Assembly: GCA_002751075.1 (NCBI GenBank)
Contig: NAOQ01000187.1
Coordinates: 8,981-38,744 of the forward strand
Length of the DNA stretch: 29,764 nt
Direction: 5' to 3'
Source of the DNA: Ichthyophonus hoferi
Taxonomy: Eukaryota; Opisthokonta; Ichthyosporea; Ichthyophonida; Ichthyophonidae
The translations under genes and the position numbers were made by a program. Of the stretch, positions 22,301 through 29,764 are shown one piece after another. Within the stretch, counting starts at the first letter, position 1; each line of letters opens with the position of its first letter. The notes beneath the pieces were generated by a model. The model did no database searches, was not told the DNA's origin, and saw nothing but the letters and a program-made list of their open reading frames with translations.

Positions 22301-25300
22301 GGCTGGTCGTCTTCGGCCAATGGCAGACTCTTGTCCTCCTTTCTGTACCAATGGCTGCTTCTGCTTATCTTTCACATCCTTTCCTATACGTTGATCCGCG
22401 GAGGATAAAGCAGCATTAACGCCCGATTGGTCCTCCACTAGGGAAGGACTTGCCACTACCATCTGATTCTCCTGTGGTTTAGCCTCTCCCTCTCCCTTCC
22501 CACTCTTATTTACCCCATTGACACTAGTACGTTTGCCCTGGCTACCCACACGCTTCTTGCCCTCGCCTGATAGTCTATCCTTATGAACATCTTTCTGTGT
22601 CCCTGTTACCTCTTCCAGCTCTACAAACACTGTAACTGTGGTGGAATCACCACTCTCGCATATAGTCTCTGAACTTACTAGCTTCTCTTTCTCTTTCTCT
22701 GCTATCTTATCATCATTGGATTTACGTTTAGGATTACCACGCGTACGATCACCCGTCTCACGACTATTAGTCTTGTCTCTACCCTTTACTATACTATCTC
22801 CTGTTTGGTTAAGAGTCGTGTCATTGGTATGACCAGCCTCACTCCCTGATAACCCTTTGGTCTCTATTGCCTTATTTGGAACTACAACAGATGTAGAGAT
22901 AGTAGATGCAGAAGGATTATTGGTAGATGTAAATGTACGGGTAGGCATAGTGCTAGATACAGTAGAGGAAGTAGTAGTAAGAAGGGGTGAGGCTGTAAAG
23001 GACGGTGTGGATGACACCACAGGCCCAAGTGGGGGCGGGCCACGCGCCCATGGGTTCCCTGTGATTGGCTGGGCACGCACCGTATTCGGCTCAGTTACTG
23101 GAACGGGTGGTGTGGTTTCTATAGGAACTAGAACAATACCGCTAGATGATTGGGGTTTGAGTGCAGTGACATGAGACTGTGAAGGTGTGCCTTGGTAGCC
23201 CGGGGACGGAGTGCCATTGGCTCCCATGGCAGGCTTACGGTTATATGATTGGTTAGGATACTGCTGGTTACGACGTGGCCCCTGCCCCTGGCTATGACGA
23301 TGAGACTGGCTATTGGGTGAGGTGAAGGAGGGAGTGGGAACAGTGGGCGATCTGGGGCGGCTGGATAGAAGAAGGAGAGATGATAGGTATAGGGAATATA
23401 GTAAGTTGCCGTACTATAATGTGCAAGTACTATTATACATGCAGACATATATTATTGCTAGTGCCATGCCTATATACATACATACTACCATATAATATTA
23501 CACCATTTACCTATCTATGATTCTTGGTGCCATACACACATACATACGTCCATCCACGTAATACCATACTATCTATTATAATCAGTACTAAAACCACACC
23601 AACTTACCTATCAACAGTGTCAGATACACAATCAGAATGATCGGATCCATTTTTAATTGCAGTCTACATGGAAAAAAACCGATTAAAGGAAGAAACAGCA
23701 TAATATAACGTGTTATATCATACTATATTATACTATATCATGTCATTATTTTCATACCATATATAGTCACGGTGTATTTACATTTCACTCACATAGTACA
23801 TCACACTATACCATACTATATCATATGACTGTTGTAATCACATACGCCTTGCCACCGTTTCTTGAAATTATAATCCTATAGTTAATATTAAAAAGGATTT
23901 CCTCTTTAGATGAGCATCGTAGCTCAAGATAGCAGCTCCTTTCTCTATAATAGAATCGACTGCTAATGGTCCATTAGAGCTTCATTGGTTGTACTTAAAT
24001 ATTTAATTTGCGTACATCCAATTACATTGCATGGTTTTATCTTGATCCAATAACATTTGAACAATAAACTACAAGAGTTAGTGCAGAAAATAAATATATT
24101 TATTGTTGATTGTTACTAGCAGGATAAAACTAAATACTTAGAACTTTGTTGATAACCAATAACAGAACCGATTTAAAATATGACTTTAGCTCATTCAAAA
24201 AATAATGAGAAGAAGGGCAGAGGGAAAAAAAAAAAGAAAAAAAAAATAGTATGATCTTAAAATTTTAATTGACTAGCCTCACCAAAAATGGGTTGATATA
24301 CAATAGCCGTGTGGTGTTTTCTTATTGTTTATTTCTTTTATCTCTTCTCTCTGAGTGGACAAGTAAAATCATGGTTGTGAATCAAAATAATGAAAAAAAG
24401 GAGCAAAGGGGAAAAAAAAGAAAAAAGTAGTACGAATTTTAATTTTAATTGACAAGTGAAAGCATGCTTGCAAATAAACTTATAGCACACAGACGTAATA
24501 TATATATAAGTATAGACATAAAACCATGTGGATATATACGCCCAATCGGATACCAACCTCGGGGTTAGGTCGGCTTGATGATTGGAAGGTACCTCTGTAG
24601 TTACCAGTGTTGTTATTTGATACACCTATCGGTATAGATGTTATAGAAAGTGAGCATCATAGCAATACAACCATGTTATATTATATTCATGATATTCTAT
24701 TGGGTGATGGTGGTATGCTACTAGTGGAGGGTAAGAAACAAAAACTAAAAAACAAATGCTAATAGTTATAGGTAGGTATACATAAGTATGAATATGAGTA
24801 TAAATATAGGTATATGTATGGATATGGATAGGCGTGCATACTGGTTTATTGCTACATGTAAGTGTAAATGTGTGTATGTGTAACTGGGTGTATGTGTATG
24901 CGTAAATGTGTATATAAAGAGGTAATACAAGTATAGTGTGGTGTGGGGAAATCATGTATGGGTTGAGGAAAGATATAAACAATATATGACATAGGATACT
25001 GTGATATGAGATAATACGATAGAGTAGGTTATATTATGTACGATGTTAATAAAAAATAATACAATAATAGAGTATGTTATATCATATACAGGGTCGGAGA
25101 TGCCCATAGTACGAACAGTAATAGCTATGGCCGTATATGTATCCCAGAAGCCTGGGTCAACGTATTACACACGTCCTTTATATATATATATATATTAATT
25201 TATATCTTAGTATACGAGAACTCCCAGACATAAAACTTACAAGATTAGGTCAGCAAGGAAGCTATAGTGTGATTGCATATAAAGATAGCATTAAAACGAG

Positions 25301-27713
25301 AGCGGAAAACAATATAAACAGCCAGAGTATTAGCCATTAAACCAATGAGTGCATGGCAAGTGCATCTAGTCACATGACATTCAGCCAATCATCTACATAC
25401 CTACTCTGCCAAATCGGGTGGTGGCTATAGCACGTAGTTTATTATTATCTCGTGGGCGATGCATGTCATCTGATTGATGGAATATCATGTTAGTGGCACA
25501 ATGCGTCATATATATTAATGCTTATATTCCATTGGCAATAAACAGAAATGACCAATGACATACGGCAAGAAAAAGAAACAAACCAAACTGAACAGGTAGG
25601 GAAAAAGGAAATAAAATATGCACACTCCGCACTGCCCCTTTTTATTACTTCATACCTCATTGTCTATTACCTATATGTATATAAATCCTTTTCTTTAACC
25701 TAGCGTTCAGTATATAGCTATAATTATAAATGCAATATATACAATTAAATACACTGCATAAAATCTCATCGTTAATTCCTAGTGGCCCCAAAGATTCCAC
25801 TATTATGATTATGCATCAATCGTATTGCATCATATCATAGCAGAACAGGAGTTGTAAATTGTGGTTTTTATTCCGGGACGCGGGTTATACTAGGACTAGG
25901 GGGATATCATTAATAAAAGGAAACCCAATCCTGATTGGCAGGCTGGGCCAATCACAAGCCTCTTATTATCTATCCAACAATTAAATTATGCCACATAAAA
26001 CAATAAAATATAAAAGTAGTTCACCTATTCAATACCCAGTATCCATAAATAGACAGATATACCATTAGTGGATGTCCTGTCAGCCAATCCTGTGCCATCC
26101 TTGGCCTGTGCATTTATCCCATCATTTTTCTCACCTTGGTATTTCATATTGTTCTTTCTCTTGACGTTGGATTCCCATCCAGCGTCAGCAGATGTGCCTA
26201 TATATAATAATTTATAGTAATTAATAATAATTAAGAGTGGTTAATAGTGATATATAGGCAGAGGAGGAAAGAGAGAGAGAGGAAGAAGGTGGAACGGGTG
26301 GGCAGGGAGCGGTGTAAATAAAATGTCTATTGTAGCTAATAAAATCATAGGCTTATACTTTATAATTGTACATTGCATCGTGTAAAGAAGATAATATTGC
26401 TACTCAGCCCGTTAGTAAAAAAATAAGTTTTCAATTTTAAAAGGGCATTACTTATTGTGTGCCTAAATGTGTACAATATCCATTGCAGAGAATTAGGAGA
26501 ATTTGTCTCATGTACCAATAAACGTCTTCGCTTTTTAAAAGAGAACAACCATACACCATTTTTTATTAAATTACCACAGTCAATTAAAGACAGGATTCAA
26601 GATTCAAGCAATATAGGCATACATAAATATAACACCACTATTTAAATTTAAAGCTGTGTTGTATTACAGTCAACAATCTATTACATGGACAAAAAAATGT
26701 AACCTGTCAAGTTTAACTGTAATTTAATCTTTTGAAAACCATGTTTAATGCTAATTGTATATATCTCACCCAAATAAGTTATGTGTATTAGTTTAATTGA
26801 TATATAGTAGATCTATATTGGACATTGGACATTTCAAGGTTATAGGCCATAACAATATTTTAATACGATAGATGATTGGAAAACATACAACATAAACAAT
26901 AGTAATAATAATCATAATAATAATACATACCTTTTACATCCTCCTCGGTACGAGAAGAATTTGAATATATAACCTGGTCTTCTGACAGCTGTGGTACAAG
27001 ATATAACATATATATACGTGTGAGTAAGTAATATGTCATGCGGAATATTAGGCCTAGGTTCCTATGGCAACATTCATCAACCACTACTCTTACACTTCTA
27101 AAAAAAAAAGGATATATATATATCAAGACATATAACTGAATACAATTCATACACATACTGAGCCAGTACGTGTGTAGATGATACAAAATAGGCCTCCGCC
27201 ATTGGTCGCCACTATCACCCTCCCAGCTTACTTCATTGCTTTGACTCCCTACTCTTTCCCTGCCCCTCCTTCTTTTCTCACCATTTGTAAACACCATATG
27301 CTTATCTAATGTAAATTTGAATATTCGAATTTTAGATGTTAAATTTTCCATGACTGCTCTAGCTCTGTTTGCTTAACCAATGAAAATAGAATGTCAGCTC
27401 GACGTAACAGTATAGATAATATGTGTGGTGGGGAGAGAGAGGGAGAAGAAGATGGGGGAGATGGCATGTATGTATACATAACATATAGCTTAAAATATGT
27501 TTAAATATAAACCAATACTAAAACTACTATATACCCATAAACCCTAAACACGCATATATAGATACACCTAGACATACACATACATCACAAATAGGCCTTC
27601 CACCATCCATCCACTCCGGGAAAAAATAGACCATATATATAACCAATCCTCACCTTGGTGGAAGCTGCTGTTTGGCTCGGTTCAGCTGTACCACCACTAG
27701 TGGATCGGGTCAT
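15078..27713 (-). CDS. Large disordered PAM2-motif protein, 14 exons
   Basis: Exons, 5' to 3' on the minus strand: 27713-27654, 26988-26931, 26197-26135 (or to 26063), 25469-25401, 25151-25090, 24625-24554, 23663-23608, 23360-21614, 20215-20158, 19809-18926, 18392-18322, 17846-17233, 16327-16119, 15125-15078. All use GT-AG introns, all phases agree, and the total is 4,071 bases (1,356 residues plus TGA). The start ATG (27713-27711) has A at -3. The protein is almost wholly low-complexity: a Lys/Glu-rich middle, a Pro/Ser/Thr-rich second half and a Tyr/Gln/Gly tail. It carries one good and three weaker PAM2-type motifs, so it probably binds the MLLE domain of poly(A)-binding protein in cytoplasmic mRNPs. 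The plan recalls ataxin-2 or other PABP-binding scaffolds, but no Lsm/LsmAD fold is visible, so no name is given. Exons 5 and 6 are the least certain. Confidence 0.75.
17159..18392 (-). CDS. Exons 11-12 with repeated FHP motifs and an alternative stop
   Basis: Exon 11 (18392-18322) encodes YYDNNYQLNYVRPTAPATRD. Exon 12 starts at 17846 and contains IHAHARAFHP (17704-17675), PNISAPEFHP (17560-17531) and REFHPAAREFHP (17416-17381), then a Gln-rich stretch and NPYFPAQHFYPGG. The donor GGG|GTATGG at 17233/17232 leads in phase to exon 13. If it is not used, the frame runs on through MVYGAMHPSYTAYSR to a stop at 17161-17159, in sequence whose GC content stays exon-like. Two C-termini are therefore possible. 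Confidence 0.72.
17381..17704 (-). repeat. Three PAM2-like FHP motifs
   Basis: Three ten-residue segments end in FHP with the spacing of PAM2: IHAHARAFHP, PNISAPEFHP and FHPAAREFHP (the last overlaps an extra REFHP). Each keeps the Ala at PAM2 position 7 and the Phe at position 10; two keep the Glu at 9 and one the Asn at 4. The Leu at position 3 is Ile, Pro or Phe. At DNA level they share a GGTGGAATTC-like core on the plus strand, so they may have arisen by internal duplication. Confidence 0.6.
18926..20215 (-). CDS. Exons 9-10 with the main PAM2 motif
   Basis: Exon 9 (20215-20158) encodes QQIPFMQFGKVSRELTTSL. Exon 10 (19809-18926) encodes about 294 residues rich in Pro, Ser, Gln and Met. 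It carries LNKPFKEFVP at 19501-19472 (residues about 852-861), which fits the PAM2 pattern L-N-x-x-A-x-E-F-x-P except that Phe replaces the central Ala. The exon ends in a Tyr/Gly/Pro-rich stretch (ENAYYYVPNPGLAPYGYAPM) with donor GAG|GTAGGT. The frame open upstream of 19809 is intronic. A second possible donor for exon 9 (ACAAG|GTACAA) would break the frame into exon 10. Confidence 0.78.
19472..19501 (-). other. PAM2-type motif LNKPFKEFVP
   Basis: Leu, Asn, Glu, Phe and Pro of the PAM2 consensus are in place. In known PAM2-MLLE complexes the Leu and Phe insert into pockets of the PABP MLLE domain. The central Ala is replaced by Phe, which may weaken binding or change its preference. Confidence 0.65.
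20216..21613 (-). other. Intron 8 of the PAM2-motif gene
   Basis: This is the longest intron (1,398 bases). It holds AT runs (about 20418-20437) and a TTAATTAAT-type palindromic cluster near 20918-20940. Open frames on the plus strand (20115-20330, 20537-20762) have no splice or family support. Confidence 0.5.
21614..23360 (-). CDS. Exon 8: large charged low-complexity exon
   Basis: A single 1,747-base exon (residues 147-729) lies between acceptor TATCCAG and donor GGG|GTATGT. It opens Arg/Pro/Ser/Gln-rich (SRPRSPTVPTPSF, HRHSQGQGPRRNQQYPNQ), passes ITGNPWARGPPPLG, then becomes Lys/Glu/Ser-rich (VEKEKEKEKKSS, KKSQKNRKRKGK). It contains a Thr/Ala repeat and ends KKKKKRIVYLPSERVVLP. The basic clusters could be nuclear-localisation or RNA-binding stretches. 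The open frame runs on to 21143, but beyond 21614 it turns into hydrophobic intron sequence, so the exon ends at the donor. Confidence 0.8.
21835..21897 (-). repeat. ACT/GCT trinucleotide tract inside exon 8
   Basis: About 60 bases of mixed ACT, GCT and ACC triplets, read in frame, encode an alternating Thr/Ala run. It stays in frame with the exon and is probably length-variable between individuals, as coding microsatellites are. Confidence 0.7.
23608..27713 (-). CDS. N-terminal exons 1-7 of the PAM2-motif gene
   Basis: Seven small exons (56-72 bases; 135 for the long form of exon 3) encode residues 1-146. Exon 1 gives MTRSTSGGTAEPSQ...; exon 2 LSEDQVIYSNSSRTEEDVK; exon 3 a basic stretch (WESNVKRKNNMKYQ); exon 4 MHRPRDNNKLRAIATTRFGR; exons 5-6 more hydrophobic, beta-rich sequence; exon 7 IKNGSDHSDCVSDTVD. 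Any folded N-terminal domain would have to lie in residues about 40-115, but I do not recognise one. Donors are mostly good (GTGAGG, GTATGT, GTAAGT). Those of exons 5 (CCT|GTATAT) and 6 (TTG|GTATCC) are weak and were chosen because only they keep the frame. Confidence 0.6.
24199..24453. repeat. Diverged local duplication in intron 6
   Basis: Bases 24199-24273 and 24384-24453 share an AAAATAATGA start, a purine-rich middle and a TTTTAATTGAC end, about three-quarters alike by eye. It is a local duplication about 185 bases apart, with no coding content. Confidence 0.5.
25932..25954. other. Perfect 8-bp inverted repeat in intron 3
   Basis: TGATTGGC and GCCAATCA flank a 7-base loop. The structure sits in a GC-rich patch of the third intron of the PAM2-motif gene. 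It could be a paired CCAAT-box element or an RNA hairpin. Confidence 0.4.
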
Positions 27714-28700
27714 GGTTTTCACAACTAAAGGGAATAGGTGAGTGAGAGGAAGAGTTATATTAAGTTTTCCTTGTTATCCTATATATATTTATCCTTTCTC
27801 CTGTCATATTTATATATTTCTCACTCATCCTACTGCCTCTTAGCTCTCTTTATCCTTCTGTCTATCTATTTTTCTTCTCCTTCCTTTCTTTTATCCCACC
27901 AATTAATCCACCTCAAAACGACCCTAACAACCCTCCACACCCAGAATATCATACACCCTTCTTCGCCATTCCAACAGCCCCATCAAAGAAAACAACCACA
28001 CCAGCATTACATTCACTTAACCACTGTAAAGAACTTACACCCTCCCCTCCCCGCCTTATTAATATATTAAATATCCGGAAAACAGATTTAATAGCCTAGG
28101 AATAATAAAAGGGATAAACCAGTGGTGTTTAAAGATAAGCTTGATACGAAATGAAGTGTGAATATATATATTGTTTACTGAAAGGTATGTTTCATTTTCA
28201 AGACTGTCATTTATTCATACAATCGTTATAAGCCACACTTGAACATAACTGTCTATCTTGTGTTGATAAGAGAGTATGTTAGGAATACATAAAGGCATGT
28301 AAATATAGAAGGACTCCATGATTATTAAACACTACCGCCCTTCACGTTGGCCCTAGTATATTCGGTTTTTTTAATTCCGTTTCTCATTCTATAAACAACA
28401 AAATGAGCCAAGTGTACGTATAAAAAATAAATATAAAAAGAACATGAATTTCCACACTATAGCTAAACGTACTACTGTTAAACATTTTAACATAACAAAC
28501 TTTTACTCTGACATGTAACTAACAAAACATACTTTTACACTGACATGTAACTAATCTGCTGCAACGAACTCTTCCGAGGACATAAAAGGTATTAAGTATA
28601 GGTATATATACCCAAATAACTATAAAATATAAGATTATATATTACTAAATATTCACATAAATACAATTCTGTGGTATTTCCTGGTTGCTTGGGTCCTGCA
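27714..28700. other. Upstream region of the PAM2-motif gene
   Basis: The region contains a strand-asymmetric tract, pyrimidine-rich on the plus strand (about 27765-28060) and so purine-rich as a leader of the minus-strand gene, and a short tandem repeat (28489-28556). I see no coding exon. The plus-strand frame 27738-28070 is only the translated low-complexity tract. Confidence 0.35.
28489..28556. repeat. Two-copy tandem repeat, period 32
   Basis: TTTTACTCTGACATGTAACT and TTTTACACTGACATGTAACT are the starts of two adjacent units, differing at one base in about 23; the linkers are also alike. It is non-coding. Confidence 0.65.
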
Positions 28701-28736
28701 AGTGCGCCATTTTTTCGCGGTAAAATGACACGAGAA
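28701..28736. promoter_or_regulatory. GC-rich patch with E2F-like and GCCATTTT motifs
   Basis: GTGCGCCATTTTTTCGCGG lies in very AT-rich sequence about 1 kb upstream of the minus-strand start codon. TTTTCGCGG resembles an E2F/DP site and GCCATTTT a YY1-like site. It could be the core promoter, with a non-coding first exon between it and 27713. This rests on motif matching only. Confidence 0.3.
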
Positions 28737-29157
28737 ATTAAAATGCTGATTATCCAATAATTATATATATTGTAATTTTTATCTAAGGATTTAAATTATA
28801 AATCACCTTCCTATTAGGTTTTAACTTTATCGTTTTATGTTATGAGTCAGATATAGCAATACTTTACTGTGATATTAGTTGTTAGTATTTTTTAAAGTTT
28901 TCTTCCTTAATTTTTACATTTTTAATAAATGCATTACTATTGGTTTATTTATTTTAATGCATATTTTGAAAAATAGTTTGGCCAATAGTAATCATCTACG
29001 TAATTAATCAAAAATGAATAATGAATGTATATGCCAATGCTTTACATATGTATGTTTTGTATTTTTTTAAAGAAGTAATATACTAGTATATTAGTTAGTA
29101 AAGTATATAAAACAAGTATATATGTATATATATTAGTTTGATAATAAGTAAATGTGA
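28737..29157. other. AT-rich spacer
   Basis: I see no reading frame, repeat or motif of note here. Confidence 0.4.
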
Positions 29158-29340
29158 AAGCAAATTCTAGATGTATACAAGGTTGGATCTCTATCACCTG
29201 TAACTGTAATAGCCATAGATGAGACAGGCCTCAACACTTCACTAAAGATCCAACTACAAGATAAATCGGTTCACTACCCATGCCTCAGAACCCGTCTTAT
29301 AACCTGTTTATATACCTTACTTGAGGTCAAGAAACGATAA
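29158..29340 (+). CDS. Short unrecognised open frame
   Basis: This is an open plus-strand frame of 60 codons ending in TAA, with no internal ATG in frame. A possible acceptor (TTCTAG, ending 29170) would make it a last exon beginning in VYKVGSLSPVTVIAIDETGL. Its GC is higher than its surroundings. IDETGL faintly recalls the DETG motif of pogo/Tigger-type transposases, but that is far too short to assign. It converges on copy C and overlaps its end by 14 bases. Confidence 0.25.
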   Translation, partial: KQILDVYKVGSLSPVTVIAIDETGLNTSLKIQLQDKSVHYPCLRTRLITCLYTLLEVKKR

Positions 29341-29740
29341 GATAAAGACAACGACCTGTAGTAGTTCTGGGGATTTGTCTACAGATTTTGGAGGTTCCAA
29401 TTAGGTTTTGTTTATAAGTATTTCTTATTGGATTAGTGGTAGAGACAGCATTTAGCTCTGATTCGCTCTCAATAAAAAGATAGAATGAGTTTGATGTGGG
29501 AGAAGGAGTGTATGATGGTTCTATTCTTGACTGTCTAAAGTACACACCTACAAATTGAGAAGAGACTCCAGCCTTCTTACCCTTAGGTACGTTAGTAGCA
29601 ATAGTACGGGGCGAACAAAGCTAAGACTAGGTGCATGCAATAATTATTATTACTATCAGAAGTAACTAAACATTCCTCGGTATTTCCAATAAAAGAAAGA
29701 TTTGAGCACTGGCGATTGTAATCTTGTGTCCACAGAGAGC
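29327..29740 (-). repeat. Copy C of the repeated coding sequence
   Basis: On the minus strand this copy shows NLSFIGNTEECLVTSDSNNN, then RTIATNVPKGKKAGVSSQF and IEPSYTPSPTSNSFYLFIES. These match copies A and B in the same order. It contains the longest open stretch of the three (29620-29327, about 97 codons) but is also broken. Similarity fades near 29740, so its true 5' end may lie near the window edge. Confidence 0.5.
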
Positions 29741-29764
29741 TAGACATTACAATAGAATACAATG

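Noticed and set aside
22083-23174. Several long plus-strand frames opposite exon 8
   Set aside because: They are antisense shadows of a low-complexity exon, with no splice logic or domain.
24641-24982. 113-codon minus-strand frame rich in Tyr, Thr, His and Ile
   Set aside because: It is a translated TATG/TGTA microsatellite in intron 5.
26860-27351. 163-codon minus-strand frame with a charged N-terminal part
   Set aside because: It overlaps exon 2 and introns 1-2 of the PAM2-motif gene. The candidate acceptors tried (phase 0) lead to stops, and its end is intron-like.
15078-27713. Naming the large gene ataxin-2
   Set aside because: PAM2 and composition agree, but no Lsm or LsmAD sequence could be recognised, so only the likeness is stated.
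27738-28070. 110-codon plus-strand frame rich in Ser, Leu and Tyr
   Set aside because: It is a translated pyrimidine tract with no coding signal.

Overview
This is an AT-rich eukaryotic window with islands of higher GC that mark exons, GT-AG introns of about 250 to 1,400 bases, AT microsatellites and transposon debris. One gene encodes a short tropomyosin. Its two ends resemble animal tropomyosins, but its length (161 residues) is that of fungal ones. Together with the long introns this suggests an opisthokont, most likely a unicellular relative of animals or an early-branching fungus. That placement is inference; nothing in the window fixes the species.

Layout. 285-655 (+) is a decayed copy of a repeated coding sequence (copy A). 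2233-4195 (+) is a three-exon tropomyosin gene. About 5790-13285 (-) is an old, broken Ty1/copia LTR retrotransposon with recognisable integrase and reverse transcriptase stretches and two very diverged terminal repeats. It contains a 280-base assembly gap whose two flanks carry the same 157 bases. 13846-14093 (-) holds the last two exons of a possible small cysteine-rich gene with a poly(A) signal. About 14165-14525 (+) is copy B of the repeat.

The main feature is 15078-27713 (-). It can be assembled by hand into one 14-exon gene with consistent splice phases. It encodes about 1,356 residues (1,380 with a longer exon 3) of mostly disordered, Pro/Ser/Thr/Lys-rich protein with a Tyr/Gln/Gly-rich tail. 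It has one good PAM2-type motif (LNKPFKEFVP), the class of peptide that binds the MLLE domain of poly(A)-binding protein, and three further PAM2-like motifs built on a repeated FHP core. By layout it resembles an ataxin-2-like or other PABP-binding RNP scaffold, but I see no Lsm or LsmAD domain, so the name stays open. 29158-29340 (+) is a short open frame. 29327-29740 (-) is copy C of the repeat, at the window edge.

The two host genes converge, with the transposon, the small cysteine-rich gene and copy B between them. A functional link (actin cables and a PABP-bound mRNP scaffold) is possible, but the sequence does not show it. No tRNA, rRNA or CRISPR was seen.
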